From Geobacter sp. (GTDB lineage Bacteria > Desulfobacterota > Desulfuromonadia > Geobacterales > Geobacteraceae): a stretch of 64,000 nucleotides of DNA. Location of the stretch: contig PJFC01000001.1 of NCBI GenBank assembly GCA_003574885.1, forward strand, positions 434,001-498,000. Direction: 5' to 3'. The notes under the pieces are model-generated. The model had not been told where the DNA came from. It saw nothing but the letters and a program-made list of their open reading frames with translations, and did not search any database. Below are positions 16,401 through 24,237 of the stretch, piece by piece. Within the stretch, counting starts at the first letter, position 1. Each line of letters opens with the position of its first letter. The translations under genes and the position numbers were made by a program.

Positions 16401-16827
16401 AGCGCAGTTTAATGGTGGTGATGAAGAGATAGAAGGGCTTGCAAGTCTTGCGGCAAATAAACCGCCACGAGACTGGATTGACCTTGACCTTGATCGAGCT
16501 GCTGTTGAGCTGACTGATCTGTCCCAGAAATTTATCCGTCTTGAATCGTTTGCCCGCGTAAAAGGCCGTGCAAACAAAAGACACGCCATGGCCGTAGTAG
16601 TAGGTATAGATGGACAACCTACGCCTTTTCTTCGGGAATTTGACATTGAGGAGAAGGATAAAGCTTCAATCTCAGGAGTTGTAACTACTGTAGAAAAAGC
16701 CCTGTTAAAAAGTGACAACAAGCAGCGCAATATTATCCTGGCAGCGTTAGCGGAACTTAGCGCTAAATATATGAGGCTTACCGATTCAGTTGATGATGAA
16801 TTCCCAAGAACAACTAAAATTGGATAA
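13432..16827 (+). CDS. sspC: SspC, large P-loop ATPase of the phosphorothioation system
   Basis: A 1131-residue ATPase. Walker A is GPYGSGKS (residues 61-68) and Walker B LILFIDE (168-174), followed by a long helical region without recognised domains. SspC supplies the ATPase activity of the SspBCD modification complex in characterised systems. It follows sspB after 10 bases, and its last codons overlap or abut sspD, consistent with coupled translation. AT-rich codon use matches the neighbouring ssp genes and differs from the flanking chromosome. Confidence 0.85.
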   Translation: MALSDIVNVAQRFQRSIRIDSDLGSQSALDGFICPRSSTDVLLQLANHVSSTGQGAFTWTGPYGSGKSSLVIALSALLNGDPNLRNIARKSIGNDDADIISDSLPLQKKGWKIVPIVGRRSDPKLAIIEALEEKKLANFDKKKQITDEYVVNKLLDIANEQLTTYGGLILFIDEMGKFLESAARDESDIYIFQQLAEAASRSNRRLIVIGILHQSFHEYASRLSRELRDEWSKIQGRYIDLAINTAGEEQIELLTRAIESRRTPKKPTKTPVAIANQIAVNRKGSSLHLAQMLEETWPLHPVVSCLLGPISRRRFGQNQRSIFGFLNSAEPHGFQDFIRNADDDQIYLPVYLWDYLRINLEPSILASPDGHKWSLAVEAVERCDSLGGTELELSLLKLIALVDLFKERSGLVPCFELLEQCCPQFTANNINIALERLQKTSFIIYRKFNNSFSIYAGSDFDIEQAVEAALQEIKSIDFGTLRSLAGLQPILAKRFYYETGALWWFDVEIVPLSGLLEYAQQFTATQGTIGAFLLAIPTDGEAEEQADKLCQDALDCKADGELVVGVSQRAWVIIDLARELLALQKVLNERSELSGDAVARREVIARRMQLQGLLEAELSHAFDKAEWYSTVRVPQTLHLAELNSLASELAKKRFPKSPRLHNELLNRVKPSSSAIAAQNVLLKRMVMNENDSRLGIDGFPAEGGLYNSLLLTAGIHQKTPEGWRFIAPEDASSDPYNLRHLWKKTTQYLQKNMNRSVPVAELYSLWRKPPFGVKDGLMSVIAVAYIQSLRSNFAFYRQGAFQARFRDLDVECLAKDPSSIQLRWMDLTEVSKNLLSGLAEVVREFDSQNELNDLQPIDVARGLIAIFDHLQPWTKRTMNLSGNAKRVRDLFKQAKDPNKFLFDDIPSIFGEVTPSNADESLNTIITQIHQGLDELCQAYPIMLKKLLDIIINELQVPNASPQALAELRERAENIKQVGGDFRLDAFIGRLAQFNGGDEEIEGLASLAANKPPRDWIDLDLDRAAVELTDLSQKFIRLESFARVKGRANKRHAMAVVVGIDGQPTPFLREFDIEEKDKASISGVVTTVEKALLKSDNKQRNIILAALAELSAKYMRLTDSVDDEFPRTTKIG

Positions 16828-16831
16828 TGGT

Positions 16832-17668
16832 ATGGGAAACAAAGTAAAACATGTACTCGGTTTATCCGGTGGGCGCGACAGTGCAGCACTTGCGGTATAC
16901 ATGCGCCAAAATCATCCGGAACTCGATATTGACTACTTCTTTACAGATACCGGAAAAGAACTTCCAGAGGTCTATGAATTCCTCATACGACTAGAGGGCT
17001 TTCTTGGCAAATCAATCCTGAGGTTGAATCCAGATCGTGACTTTGATTACTGGCTCAAACAATTTAATAACTTCTTGCCATCACCTCAAACACGCTGGTG
17101 TACAAGGCAACTAAAGCTCAGACCATTTGAAAGCTGGGTCAAGGAATTTCTTGTAAAAGGCTATACAGTCTACAGCTATGTCGCCATTAGGGCTGATGAG
17201 GAGTATCGCGAAGGATACAATTCAAAGAATCAAAGCCTGAAGATACTCCTTCCCTTTAAAGAAGCTGGATTAGATAAGGCTGCAGTAATTGAACTTCTTG
17301 ATAATGCTGGAGTAGGTTTACCAAAATACTATGAATGGCGCTCTCGCAGCGGTTGCACATTTTGTTTTTTCCAACAGAAAATTGAATGGGTTCGTCTCAT
17401 GGAACGGCATCCTGATGCGTTTGAAGATGCCAAATGTTACGAAAAAACAGCCGTGGAAAGTGGTTCACCGTTCACCTGGTCACAGGGAGAATCCCTTGAT
17501 AATCTTGTTAAACCTGAACGTGTATTTCAGATAAAGCAGGATTATGAAAAAAGGCTCGCACGAGCTAAAGGGGCTAAAACAATTAATCCCTTAAGACCTG
17601 AGTGCGAGCCTATTGATATTGATGATTTATTTGGACAAGCTAAGGTATGCTTAGCGTGTCATAAATAA
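16832..17668 (+). CDS. sspD: SspD, PAPS-reductase-like ATP pyrophosphatase
   Basis: A 278-residue protein of the PAPS reductase/DndC-like fold. The PP-loop SGGRDS is at residues 12-17. Cysteines in RWCTRQ, SGCTFCF and CLACHK are placed as in proteins that hold an Fe-S cluster or carry persulfide. It should activate the DNA backbone with ATP for sulfur insertion. The ATG at 16832 directly precedes the core strand (KVKHVLGLSGG); an alternative start at 16790 would overlap sspC by 38 bases. The convergent sspE ends one base after its stop. Confidence 0.85.
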   Translation: MGNKVKHVLGLSGGRDSAALAVYMRQNHPELDIDYFFTDTGKELPEVYEFLIRLEGFLGKSILRLNPDRDFDYWLKQFNNFLPSPQTRWCTRQLKLRPFESWVKEFLVKGYTVYSYVAIRADEEYREGYNSKNQSLKILLPFKEAGLDKAAVIELLDNAGVGLPKYYEWRSRSGCTFCFFQQKIEWVRLMERHPDAFEDAKCYEKTAVESGSPFTWSQGESLDNLVKPERVFQIKQDYEKRLARAKGAKTINPLRPECEPIDIDDLFGQAKVCLACHK

Positions 17669-20029
17669 TCAGAAGTCTCCCAGCCAAGGAATTATACGGT
17701 CCCAAGCAAGTTCTAATAGCCGCTTGCTACGCTGCATAACAAAGTCTTTATTCCAGTTATCGTTAAGTTTAGAAATAGCCTTGACATGGGCCAAATATTT
17801 AGACCCTTTAAGCTTTTCTATGGTGGCTTGTGGCAGTTCTATTCCCATAGTTCTTGCCTCTAATAAGTATCTATCAAAGTCATCCTGTGTGTCGGCAGAG
17901 CATATTTCGTACATCAATTTCTTATCTGCCCAGTTTCTATTCCCAACTATTGAATTCTCAGATCTAGGAAGTAACGTCAAGTTCCCTATCATATCAACTG
18001 TTTCTTTTTCTTCATAAAGAGCTCGGTCCCAATCACTATTTGCTAAAGGTGTTTGAGGCGCGATATGTTCGACTGTGTAGTCCTCTTTCTTCAGTTTTTC
18101 CCATTCAGAATAATTTAAGGTAGGCAAAATTCCTTCACGGCCTTGTTTCAAAAGGCCCAAATTATCAGCATCTAAACATGAATCATGGGAAGCCGCCAAC
18201 AGTATAAATCTCGTAATTGGTTTATTGATATCGTATAGAGGAATTGCTTTTGACCTCGTCACCCATTCAGTTTTATCTTCTATATTCCCGCAATTTAGAC
18301 CACGTTTTTTCAGATGATGCTTAAAGGCTGTCCTCAGTTGTTCAGCAGTTGGCAAATCATTATAAGTAATGCCTGTGTTTTTTGTTGTTGTTCTAGAAAA
18401 TGGCCCTATCCCTATTTCTGTCACTCCGTCTTTCATAAGCTCTCTATAAATGCTATCAATTCCTTCAGTTCCCTTTCTTGAGGCTCTCCATAAGACGGAG
18501 AATGCGGCTATAGACTTTATTACACATTCAAGATCCGCTATAGCTCTATTTCTGTCTTCACCAGACAATAATCTAGTTAAAGAGAAATACCTGATGATCA
18601 AGGCTAAAGTTATATTGTGCTTTGAAGATCTAAGTAAATCCAAGCATAGTATTGCCTCATCAGAAATATCATCTAACTGATAAAACTTTGGTCTTATTGC
18701 TAAATCAGCAGGCCAAGAATAATTGATTACAAGAGATGAATGCCCAAAATGCTTAACAAATCCACGTTTATCATCAATAATGGTGTTCGCATCATAACGA
18801 TCTTTCAGATAGCGCCTTTGGTCACTTAGTCGCTTTGACAACTTAAAGCCACTCTCTGCGAGTGCAAATGGTATTACTAATTCGCTAGTAGCATCATGCT
18901 TGTCTTGTGCTTTTTTAAAAGCATTTAGATAATCCTCAATGTGGCTCATATGTAGCCGCGACTCTGAATGCTCATATTGGGCAAGTCCTTCAGAGTCTAT
19001 AACTCTTGGCTTGAATGTCTCATAAGCAGTTAAAGGTTCCCCTGTAGTATTCAATGACTCAAACATATCGAATGCATATGATTCATTTTTGGCACCTACT
19101 ATTGTAACTGCAATTCTTTCTAGCAAATATCTAGCAAATAATATCAGCCTGAATAATGATCGGTATTCAATGAAATATCTATCAGTTGAGGGGTCATCTA
19201 ACGAGGCTTTAACATAATCCGGGATTTCTGGCCCTATCAAAACTTCTTTGAAGTGTGGTTGGGATAAATAAATTTCTGTAAGTTTCGGAAAATCAAAATC
19301 TGACCCATTATCTTTGTATATTTCTCTCAGATACTTAACGATATGTTTTATATTGTCTTTTATCACTTCATGCTTTTTTAATGATTCAGAAGGTATGTCT
19401 CCTAATTCATACTTGAATGCTTTTGAACTATTTTCGATATCTCTAGTGTGCTTCCCATATTTATGTAGATAAGTTGCTATAGGTGATGAGTACTTAGCAG
19501 TCGATGAACTTCTTGACCAAGAATCATCATAAGCTCTTATCATACGTGGATACCATTGACTATCGCCATAGTCCATATCGAATTCATAAGTTTTAGCAAG
19601 CTGACTCATTGTGGATAATGCTTTTTGGTATAGCCATACGTCCTGAGGCTCAGTTGAAGTCTTTAATCTCTTACTAAAAACAACTATATCGTTATGTATA
19701 ATCGAATTAAGTAAAAGTAGTGTAGTTAATCTCTGCTGCCCGTCTATAACAACACATACCTTCCCAGGAACTTCTGTTCTAACAATTGGATTAACAGTTT
19801 GATATCTAATATCATGTATGTAAATGATAGTACCAATAAATGTTATTGCATCCTCATTATCTAGCAATAACCTAATTCCGTGACAGGTATCGTCGAACAA
19901 TCTAATGATATTGTCTTTATTCCACGAATATTCTCTTTGATATGCTGGAACATAAAATCCAGTATTAGATTCACACAAAATATGCCAAGTACTTTTAGGT
20001 TCCGCTGAGAAAACTTCTCTTACTTCCAT
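17669..20029 (-). CDS. sspE: SspE, phosphorothioate-sensing DUF262/DUF1524 effector nuclease
   Basis: A 786-residue GmrSD-like effector. The N-terminal DUF262 domain includes PAYQREYSWN and the DGQQR motif (residues 96-100), which in SspE senses phosphorothioated DNA and couples to NTPase activity. The C-terminal DUF1524 HNH-type domain has VEHIAPQTP (His655), IGNLTLLPRSEN and the GNRNWADKK finish. It restricts phage DNA lacking the modification. It is convergent with sspBCD, with abutting stops and no spacer, so expression must come from its own promoter upstream of 20029. Confidence 0.9.
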   Translation of the reverse strand: MEVREVFSAEPKSTWHILCESNTGFYVPAYQREYSWNKDNIIRLFDDTCHGIRLLLDNEDAITFIGTIIYIHDIRYQTVNPIVRTEVPGKVCVVIDGQQRLTTLLLLNSIIHNDIVVFSKRLKTSTEPQDVWLYQKALSTMSQLAKTYEFDMDYGDSQWYPRMIRAYDDSWSRSSSTAKYSSPIATYLHKYGKHTRDIENSSKAFKYELGDIPSESLKKHEVIKDNIKHIVKYLREIYKDNGSDFDFPKLTEIYLSQPHFKEVLIGPEIPDYVKASLDDPSTDRYFIEYRSLFRLILFARYLLERIAVTIVGAKNESYAFDMFESLNTTGEPLTAYETFKPRVIDSEGLAQYEHSESRLHMSHIEDYLNAFKKAQDKHDATSELVIPFALAESGFKLSKRLSDQRRYLKDRYDANTIIDDKRGFVKHFGHSSLVINYSWPADLAIRPKFYQLDDISDEAILCLDLLRSSKHNITLALIIRYFSLTRLLSGEDRNRAIADLECVIKSIAAFSVLWRASRKGTEGIDSIYRELMKDGVTEIGIGPFSRTTTKNTGITYNDLPTAEQLRTAFKHHLKKRGLNCGNIEDKTEWVTRSKAIPLYDINKPITRFILLAASHDSCLDADNLGLLKQGREGILPTLNYSEWEKLKKEDYTVEHIAPQTPLANSDWDRALYEEKETVDMIGNLTLLPRSENSIVGNRNWADKKLMYEICSADTQDDFDRYLLEARTMGIELPQATIEKLKGSKYLAHVKAISKLNDNWNKDFVMQRSKRLLELAWDRIIPWLGDF

Positions 20030-20093
20030 TTTAGCTCCATTTCTTTATAAGTTATTATCAACCCGGATTGAGTATATAGTGGTGCAATGAATA

Positions 20094-20157
20094 ACCCCGC
20101 CGCAAACAGCGGGGTATCTGTAACCTTAGTTGGTGTTTGAATCGCCCCAAGGGGCGA
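20094..20157. other. Two GC-rich inverted repeats at the right edge of the ssp island
   Basis: ACCCCGC/GCGGGGT arms (20094-20115, 8-base loop) are followed by TCGCCCC-AA-GGGGCGA (20142-20157). The second sits in a GTTTGAA...GAGGAATTTCA context that recalls a CRISPR-type repeat, but it occurs only once. They mark the change from AT-rich island to mixed-composition DNA. Confidence 0.45.
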
Positions 20158-20192
20158 GGAATTTCACCCTGAGAGATTAAATGTTTGCCACA

Positions 20193-20555
20193 TTACCCCA
20201 GCGATACCAGTTCTGTCAACATGTCGCCATTTACCCCACTCACCCCGACCCCCGCAACAACTATCGGCATCTCGAACATAAAACCCAGAAACGGCAACTC
20301 CCGCGCAGCCTTCTCGTAACTCATCATCCCCGAATAGACCGGCAAACATTTGCTAACCGAGTTCTCCCGCGCCCGCTTCTGCCCCAGTTCGCACAGCAGC
20401 GCCGCAAAAACCGCCGTTGGGCAAAGGAGTAGACCAAGTTGTGCATCACGGTACTTCCTGACCAGCATGAACTTCACGTAATCCTGATAGTAGGAGTGGG
20501 CATTGCCGAACTCCACCTCCACCCAGATGCCGTTCTTCTCGAAGTCGCACTTTAG
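20193..20555 (-). pseudogene. 5'-truncated BglII-like restriction endonuclease remnant
   Basis: The open frame reads LKCDFEKNGIWVEVEFGNAHSYYQDYVKF from just after a stop at 20556-20558, with no start codon ahead of the conserved segment. IWVEVEFGN and the later YSGMMSYEKAARELPFLG resemble the catalytic and C-terminal parts of type II enzymes of the BglII/BstYI group. The N-terminal half is missing: the DUF2726 gene joins directly at the break. No cognate methylase is nearby, so this is a dead fragment, about 120 residues long. Confidence 0.6.
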
Positions 20556-21287
20556 TTAATTCTCTGCTATCGCTATAACTTGACGGCACTTAGGATACGT
20601 CGAGCACGCCCAAAAAAAATTGCCCGCGTGGGGACCATTCTTCGCCTGTCGCTTCACCATGCTTGCCGCACATTTCGGACAAGTAGGAACAATTTCTTCA
20701 GGTTGTGTCAGATTCTGATCTGCCACTGTCAGAGGGGGTGGCTGCGTAGAAGGATGATCTTTCTTTACAGGGATTTGCTCAGAGAATTCATCTGCAAGCT
20801 TGAATGCCTCTACAAGCTTTGTCCTGACCTCCTGGAGACTATATCCTCTCTTTGCAGAAAAGCGGGCAACCGGGATCTTCGCACTTGCCAATGACTGGTC
20901 CACGAAATCGTCCCGTGTGGCACGATCTTCGCGCCCATGGGTCTGATCATCAAGCTCCACGATGCCGACCACTGTCAACTCAGCAGCCGAGCAGACTACA
21001 TAGTCCAAATGCTTTTGGTTGATCTTGTTCTGTGCGGTAGTCCGCTTACTGCTCGATAGCCCCTTTGCCGGCTTTACAATATCGCCGAGGCGAACTTTGC
21101 CGAATACCCGGTAGCGCTTGTCGAGAGATTGTTCCAATACCCCAAGAAACGATCGTTCAGCAGGGGAGAACAAAGGTTCCCTTCTCTCAAAAGTAAGGCC
21201 ATTATCTATCGAAGGCTGTTTTGTTTTCAAAACTGCAAGAACAACAATGATAATGCCGATAAGGATAACAATAATCAAAAGGTTCAC
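20556..21287 (-). CDS. Membrane-anchored DUF2726 protein with C-terminal C4 zinc finger
   Basis: A 243-residue protein: N-terminal transmembrane anchor (2-20), DUF2726 domain (about 38-170, with HLDYVVCSAAELTVVGIVELDD and RDDFVDQSLASAKIP, a nuclease-like layout), a Pro/Thr linker, and a topoisomerase-type zinc ribbon with CPKC (about 207-210) and CSTYPKC. DUF2726 proteins are common in variable regions; their target is unknown. The gene lies between the broken restriction gene and repeat DNA, so it probably belongs to the accessory region. Confidence 0.75.
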   Translation of the reverse strand: MNLLIIVILIGIIIVVLAVLKTKQPSIDNGLTFERREPLFSPAERSFLGVLEQSLDKRYRVFGKVRLGDIVKPAKGLSSSKRTTAQNKINQKHLDYVVCSAAELTVVGIVELDDQTHGREDRATRDDFVDQSLASAKIPVARFSAKRGYSLQEVRTKLVEAFKLADEFSEQIPVKKDHPSTQPPPLTVADQNLTQPEEIVPTCPKCAASMVKRQAKNGPHAGNFFWACSTYPKCRQVIAIAEN

Positions 21288-21322
21288 TTTATAACTCCCA
21301 ATGGTTCAAGCATTTCAATAAC

Positions 21323-21361
21323 AAAAAAGCCGCTCCATCAGTCTCACACTGACAAAGCGGC
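21323..21361 (-). terminator. Intrinsic terminator-like hairpin (minus strand)
   Basis: GCCGCT and AGCGGC arms enclose an inner TCAGT/ACTGA stem. On the minus strand the hairpin is followed by TTTTTTG. It would stop transcription arriving from the DUF2238 gene side before the DUF2726 gene. Confidence 0.6.
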
Positions 21362-21569
21362 TCTATGCACCTGCATTCCCGCGTCCCATAAGCCCCTCCC
21401 GGGCACTGCTTAAATTCATGTATTCTCATACACCCGTGGAGACTGGAGTGTCAAGGTTTAAAGGCGGGGATTAGGGGCTAGGGACTGGGGGCTGGGGAAT
21501 CTTAGAGGCCGGGACCAGGGACCGGTGATCCAGATCTTTGAAGGCGGGCAATGACGTGTTAACACCAAA

Positions 21570-21701
21570 ACCGATTGTTCACGCGACGACGCAGCGACGC
21601 GACGAAAACCTCAAATCATCAATTAAGGTGTAGATGCTGCTGCCTTGTTTTTGGGGTTTCAGTTGTTCGTTGCGACGTCGCGGCGTTGCGTGAGGCTGGT
21701 T
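21570..21701. repeat. CGACG-type palindromic element A
   Basis: A long imperfect inverted repeat: a left arm starting CACGCGACGACGC at 21580 and a right arm ending GGCGTTGCGTG at 21692, with an AT-rich centre of about 60 bases. It shares arms and centre with elements at 22546-22893, 23230-23560 and 23980-24120. The rest of 21429-21570 is low-complexity intergenic sequence with no gene seen. Confidence 0.85.
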
Positions 21702-21720
21702 TTCCCGTCCCGAAGCGTAC

Positions 21721-22401
21721 TCATTGTTCCGCTCCTTGAGTCGCAACTCCTGGGGCAGCCGTGTTTTTTTGTTGTGTGTCGACGAGCCGCAGCTGACGGT
21801 CATGCAGCGGCGCAAGCACCAACTGTGCCGCCAACGCCCCCAGAAGCGCAGTGAACATGTCCCACTGAGTATCCCATGGATCGCCCTGCGTTCCCAGGAA
21901 GGCATCGGCGCCTTGTCCGAGGGCCACTGCCGACCACCATTCGATGAACTCGTAACATGCGCTGATGGCGAGGCAAATGGAAGCAACGATAAAGAACAAC
22001 CATCTTCCGCGAACGAGGGGCGTTCGCCGCAGAAGAATTTCCCGGGCTGCGATTGCCGGCACGAAGCCCTGGGCAAAATGGCCGATCCGGTCATAGGGGT
22101 TCCGGGTGAGCCCGAACAGATCCTGCAGCGTGAAGCCGAACGGGACCTCGGCGTAGGTGTAATGCCCGCCGATGAAGAGGATGATGGCGTGGACGACGAT
22201 CAACCGGTAGAGCAGCGGCGTGAGGGGGAATGTGCGGTAGGTTGCGGCAAGAAGCGGCACGGCTAGCAGAAAGGGGAAAATTTCCAGTATCCACGTCAGG
22301 CGGTCATGGGGATTGAGGCCCGAAACGGCGAGGGCAAGGAAGGCGCCACCCAGAAGGAGCAATGGCTCAACAGGAATTTTGGCGTGATCGTCGACAGTCA
22401 T
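21721..22401 (-). CDS. DUF2238 (YjdF-like) integral membrane protein
   Basis: A 226-residue polytopic membrane protein with six predicted helices. LTRNPYDRIGHFAQGFVPA, CYEFIEWW and GDPWDTQWDM are the conserved acidic/aromatic positions of the DUF2238/YjdF family. The function is unknown. The ATG at 22401 follows GGGAGGGG. It stands alone between palindromic elements A and B, within a region otherwise made of repeats. Confidence 0.85.
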   Translation of the reverse strand: MTVDDHAKIPVEPLLLLGGAFLALAVSGLNPHDRLTWILEIFPFLLAVPLLAATYRTFPLTPLLYRLIVVHAIILFIGGHYTYAEVPFGFTLQDLFGLTRNPYDRIGHFAQGFVPAIAAREILLRRTPLVRGRWLFFIVASICLAISACYEFIEWWSAVALGQGADAFLGTQGDPWDTQWDMFTALLGALAAQLVLAPLHDRQLRLVDTQQKNTAAPGVATQGAEQ

Positions 22402-22545
22402 CGGCCCCTCCCGGGTACTGCATAGCAAATTCCTCGTCTACATACACACGTGGAGGCGGGAGTGTCAAGGGGTAAAGGCGGGGATTAGGGACGAGGGACT
22501 CGGAAAATCCTTGAAGGCCGGCAATGCTGATTCTACACCAAAACC

Positions 22546-22893
22546 GATTGTTTCACGCGACGACGCAACGACGCGACGAGAACCTCAATAATTCAAATCA
22601 TCAATTAAGTGTGCATCCTACTACCTTGTTTTTGGTGTTTCAGACTTTCGTTGCGACGTCGCGGCGTTGCGTGAGGCTGGTTCTGTAATGCTGTGACTCG
22701 GGATTCGTGATCCGGTAAATCTTGAAGGCCGGCAATGCTGATTCTACACCAAGACCGATTGTTTCACGCGACGACGCAGCGACGCGACGAGAACCTCAAT
22801 AATTCAAATCATCAATCAAGGGGTGCACCCTACTACCTTGTTTTGGTGTTTCAGCCTTTCGTTGCGACGTCGCGGCGTTGCGTGAGGCTGGTT
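22546..22893. repeat. CGACG-type palindromic elements B and C in tandem
   Basis: Two nearly identical copies of element A (left arms at 22554 and 22765, 211 bases apart). Each is preceded by the same leader (TTGAAGGCCGGCAATG) and followed by the same trailer (CTGTGACTCGGGATTCGTG), so the duplicated unit is about 211 bp. No gene was seen in 22402-23027. Confidence 0.88.
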
Positions 22894-23027
22894 CTGTAAT
22901 GCTGTGACTCGGGATTCGTGATCCGGGCAAACTTGAAAGTGGTGCCAGGAAAAATCACGGGACGGTAAAACCAGGGAACGGTGATGTGGTATAGTTACAG
23001 GAAACTCGGGAGAAAAGGGGGAGCGCC

Positions 23028-23207
23028 ATGTCATTGACCAAAACGTGGTACACAGTCGAGCAGGCAGCCGCAAAGTACGGTATAACGGCCGCCCGGATAA
23101 ACGAATGGGTGGAGAGCGGCCTGGTCCGTACCGAGAAGGGTGATGGGGCGATGCTGGTCAACGGCAATGACATAGAACAGGAACTGGATCTGGTGCCGTC
23201 CGTGTAG
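23028..23207 (+). CDS. Small helix-turn-helix protein (59 residues)
   Basis: Found by direct reading. The ATG at 23028 has AGGGGGAG six bases upstream. The product contains TWYTVEQAAAKYGITAARI followed by NEWVESGLVRTEK, a MerR/excisionase-type winged HTH opening (residues 6-36), then a short acidic tail. It could be a DNA-binding regulator or excisionase-like protein. TATAGT at 22990-22995 may be its -10. It sits between palindromic elements C and D, and no recombinase is nearby. Confidence 0.65.
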   Translation: MSLTKTWYTVEQAAAKYGITAARINEWVESGLVRTEKGDGAMLVNGNDIEQELDLVPSV

Positions 23208-23229
23208 GCTTGTAGGGGAGATCAACTCA

Positions 23230-23560
23230 ATTGATCACGCGACGACGCGACGAGAACCTGAACAAAATCAGACCCGTGAACTATTGATGTAAATCCCATA
23301 AGACGTATTTTGGGTTTTCAGTTTCCGTCGCGTTGCCGTGGCTTTTCGTGAGGCTGATACTCGTGACCCGTGATTCGGTAGATTTTTGAAGGGGGGCAAT
23401 GTATGTGTCAGCGCCAAAACCGTTTTTCACGCGACGACGCGACGACGCGACGAGAACCTAGGCAAATCAAACCCATGAATCAATAGATGTAAATCCCTCA
23501 GCCGTGTTTCCATGATTCAGCTTTTCGTCGCGTCGTCGCGGCGTTGCGTGAGACCGGTTG
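23230..23560. repeat. CGACG-type palindromic elements D and E
   Basis: D (left arm 23236, right arm ending near 23350) and E (left arm 23428, right arm ending 23550) share CACGCGACGACGCGACGAGAA arms in part and a centre containing TGATGTAAATCCC or TAGATGTAAATCCC. E immediately follows the stop of the minus-strand GxxExxY gene at 23582. No gene was seen in 23208-23581. Confidence 0.85.
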
Positions 23561-23581
23561 TAAGGTTACCCCTGCGAAACA

Positions 23582-23968
23582 TCAACAAACGTCCAATCCG
23601 TTGGCTACCCGTTTAAAGCCATCTTTCAACAGGTTTTCGCCAAAATTTATCAACAAGCCGAGACGGCATCCCGTCAGACGAAGGTAGGTAAGTACCTGCT
23701 TAGAATGGACCGGTTGCAGACGCTCAACGGATTTTAGTTCAATAATGACCTTCCGTTCCACAAAGAGATCGGCACGGAAACCTTCATCAAAAACAATTTC
23801 CTGAAATCGGATGGGTACCGGCACCTGGCGTTCGACAGCCAAACCCTTGTCAATCAATTGCCGAGCCAGAACAATCTCATAGACGCTTTCCCATAATCCC
23901 GGACCAAGTTCCCGATGTATCAGGAACGCTGCATCCATGACCCTGTCAGCTATATCATTTTCAGTCAT
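23582..23968 (-). CDS. GxxExxY protein (PD-(D/E)XK nuclease superfamily), copy 2
   Basis: A 128-residue protein with GPGLWESVYEIVL, then FRADLFVERKVIIELKSVERL (Asp and ELK both present) and LTYLRLTGCRLGLLINFGE. It is a full-length, apparently intact family member. ATG at 23968 is preferred; a further in-frame start at 23986 lies in the repeat edge. The gene is bracketed by palindromic elements E (3' side) and F (5' side), the arrangement that links this family to repeats in the window. Confidence 0.85.
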   Translation of the reverse strand: MTENDIADRVMDAAFLIHRELGPGLWESVYEIVLARQLIDKGLAVERQVPVPIRFQEIVFDEGFRADLFVERKVIIELKSVERLQPVHSKQVLTYLRLTGCRLGLLINFGENLLKDGFKRVANGLDVC

Positions 23969-23979
23969 CCTGGAGACTC

Positions 23980-24120
23980 CTTGCACTCACGCGACGACGC
24001 AACGACGCGACGAGAATCTAAACAAAATCATGATCTTGAATTTATTGATGTAAATCCCAGAAGACGTATTTTGGGGTTTCAGTTCTGCATGCGTCACTGC
24101 GGCGTTGCGTGAGACCGGTT
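23980..24120. repeat. CGACG-type palindromic element F
   Basis: Left arm CACGCGACGACGC at 23988, right arm GGCGTTGCGTGAGACC ending near 24115, with the TTGATGTAAATCCCAGAAG centre shared with D. It lies directly upstream of the GxxExxY gene and ahead of priA. Confidence 0.85.
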
Positions 24121-24237
24121 TTGCATGAAAATTTTCTCACATGCATACACCCGCAGAAACGGTAGTGTCAAGGGTGAAAGGCACTTTCCCCATCTCCCCC
24201 TTGTCTATTTTTCCCGTCCGCGGTAGACTCCGCCATT

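Noticed and set aside
20120-20160. Single CRISPR-like repeat (GTTTGAATCGCCCC...)
   Set aside because: Only one copy is seen and no spacer-repeat periodicity or cas gene follows.
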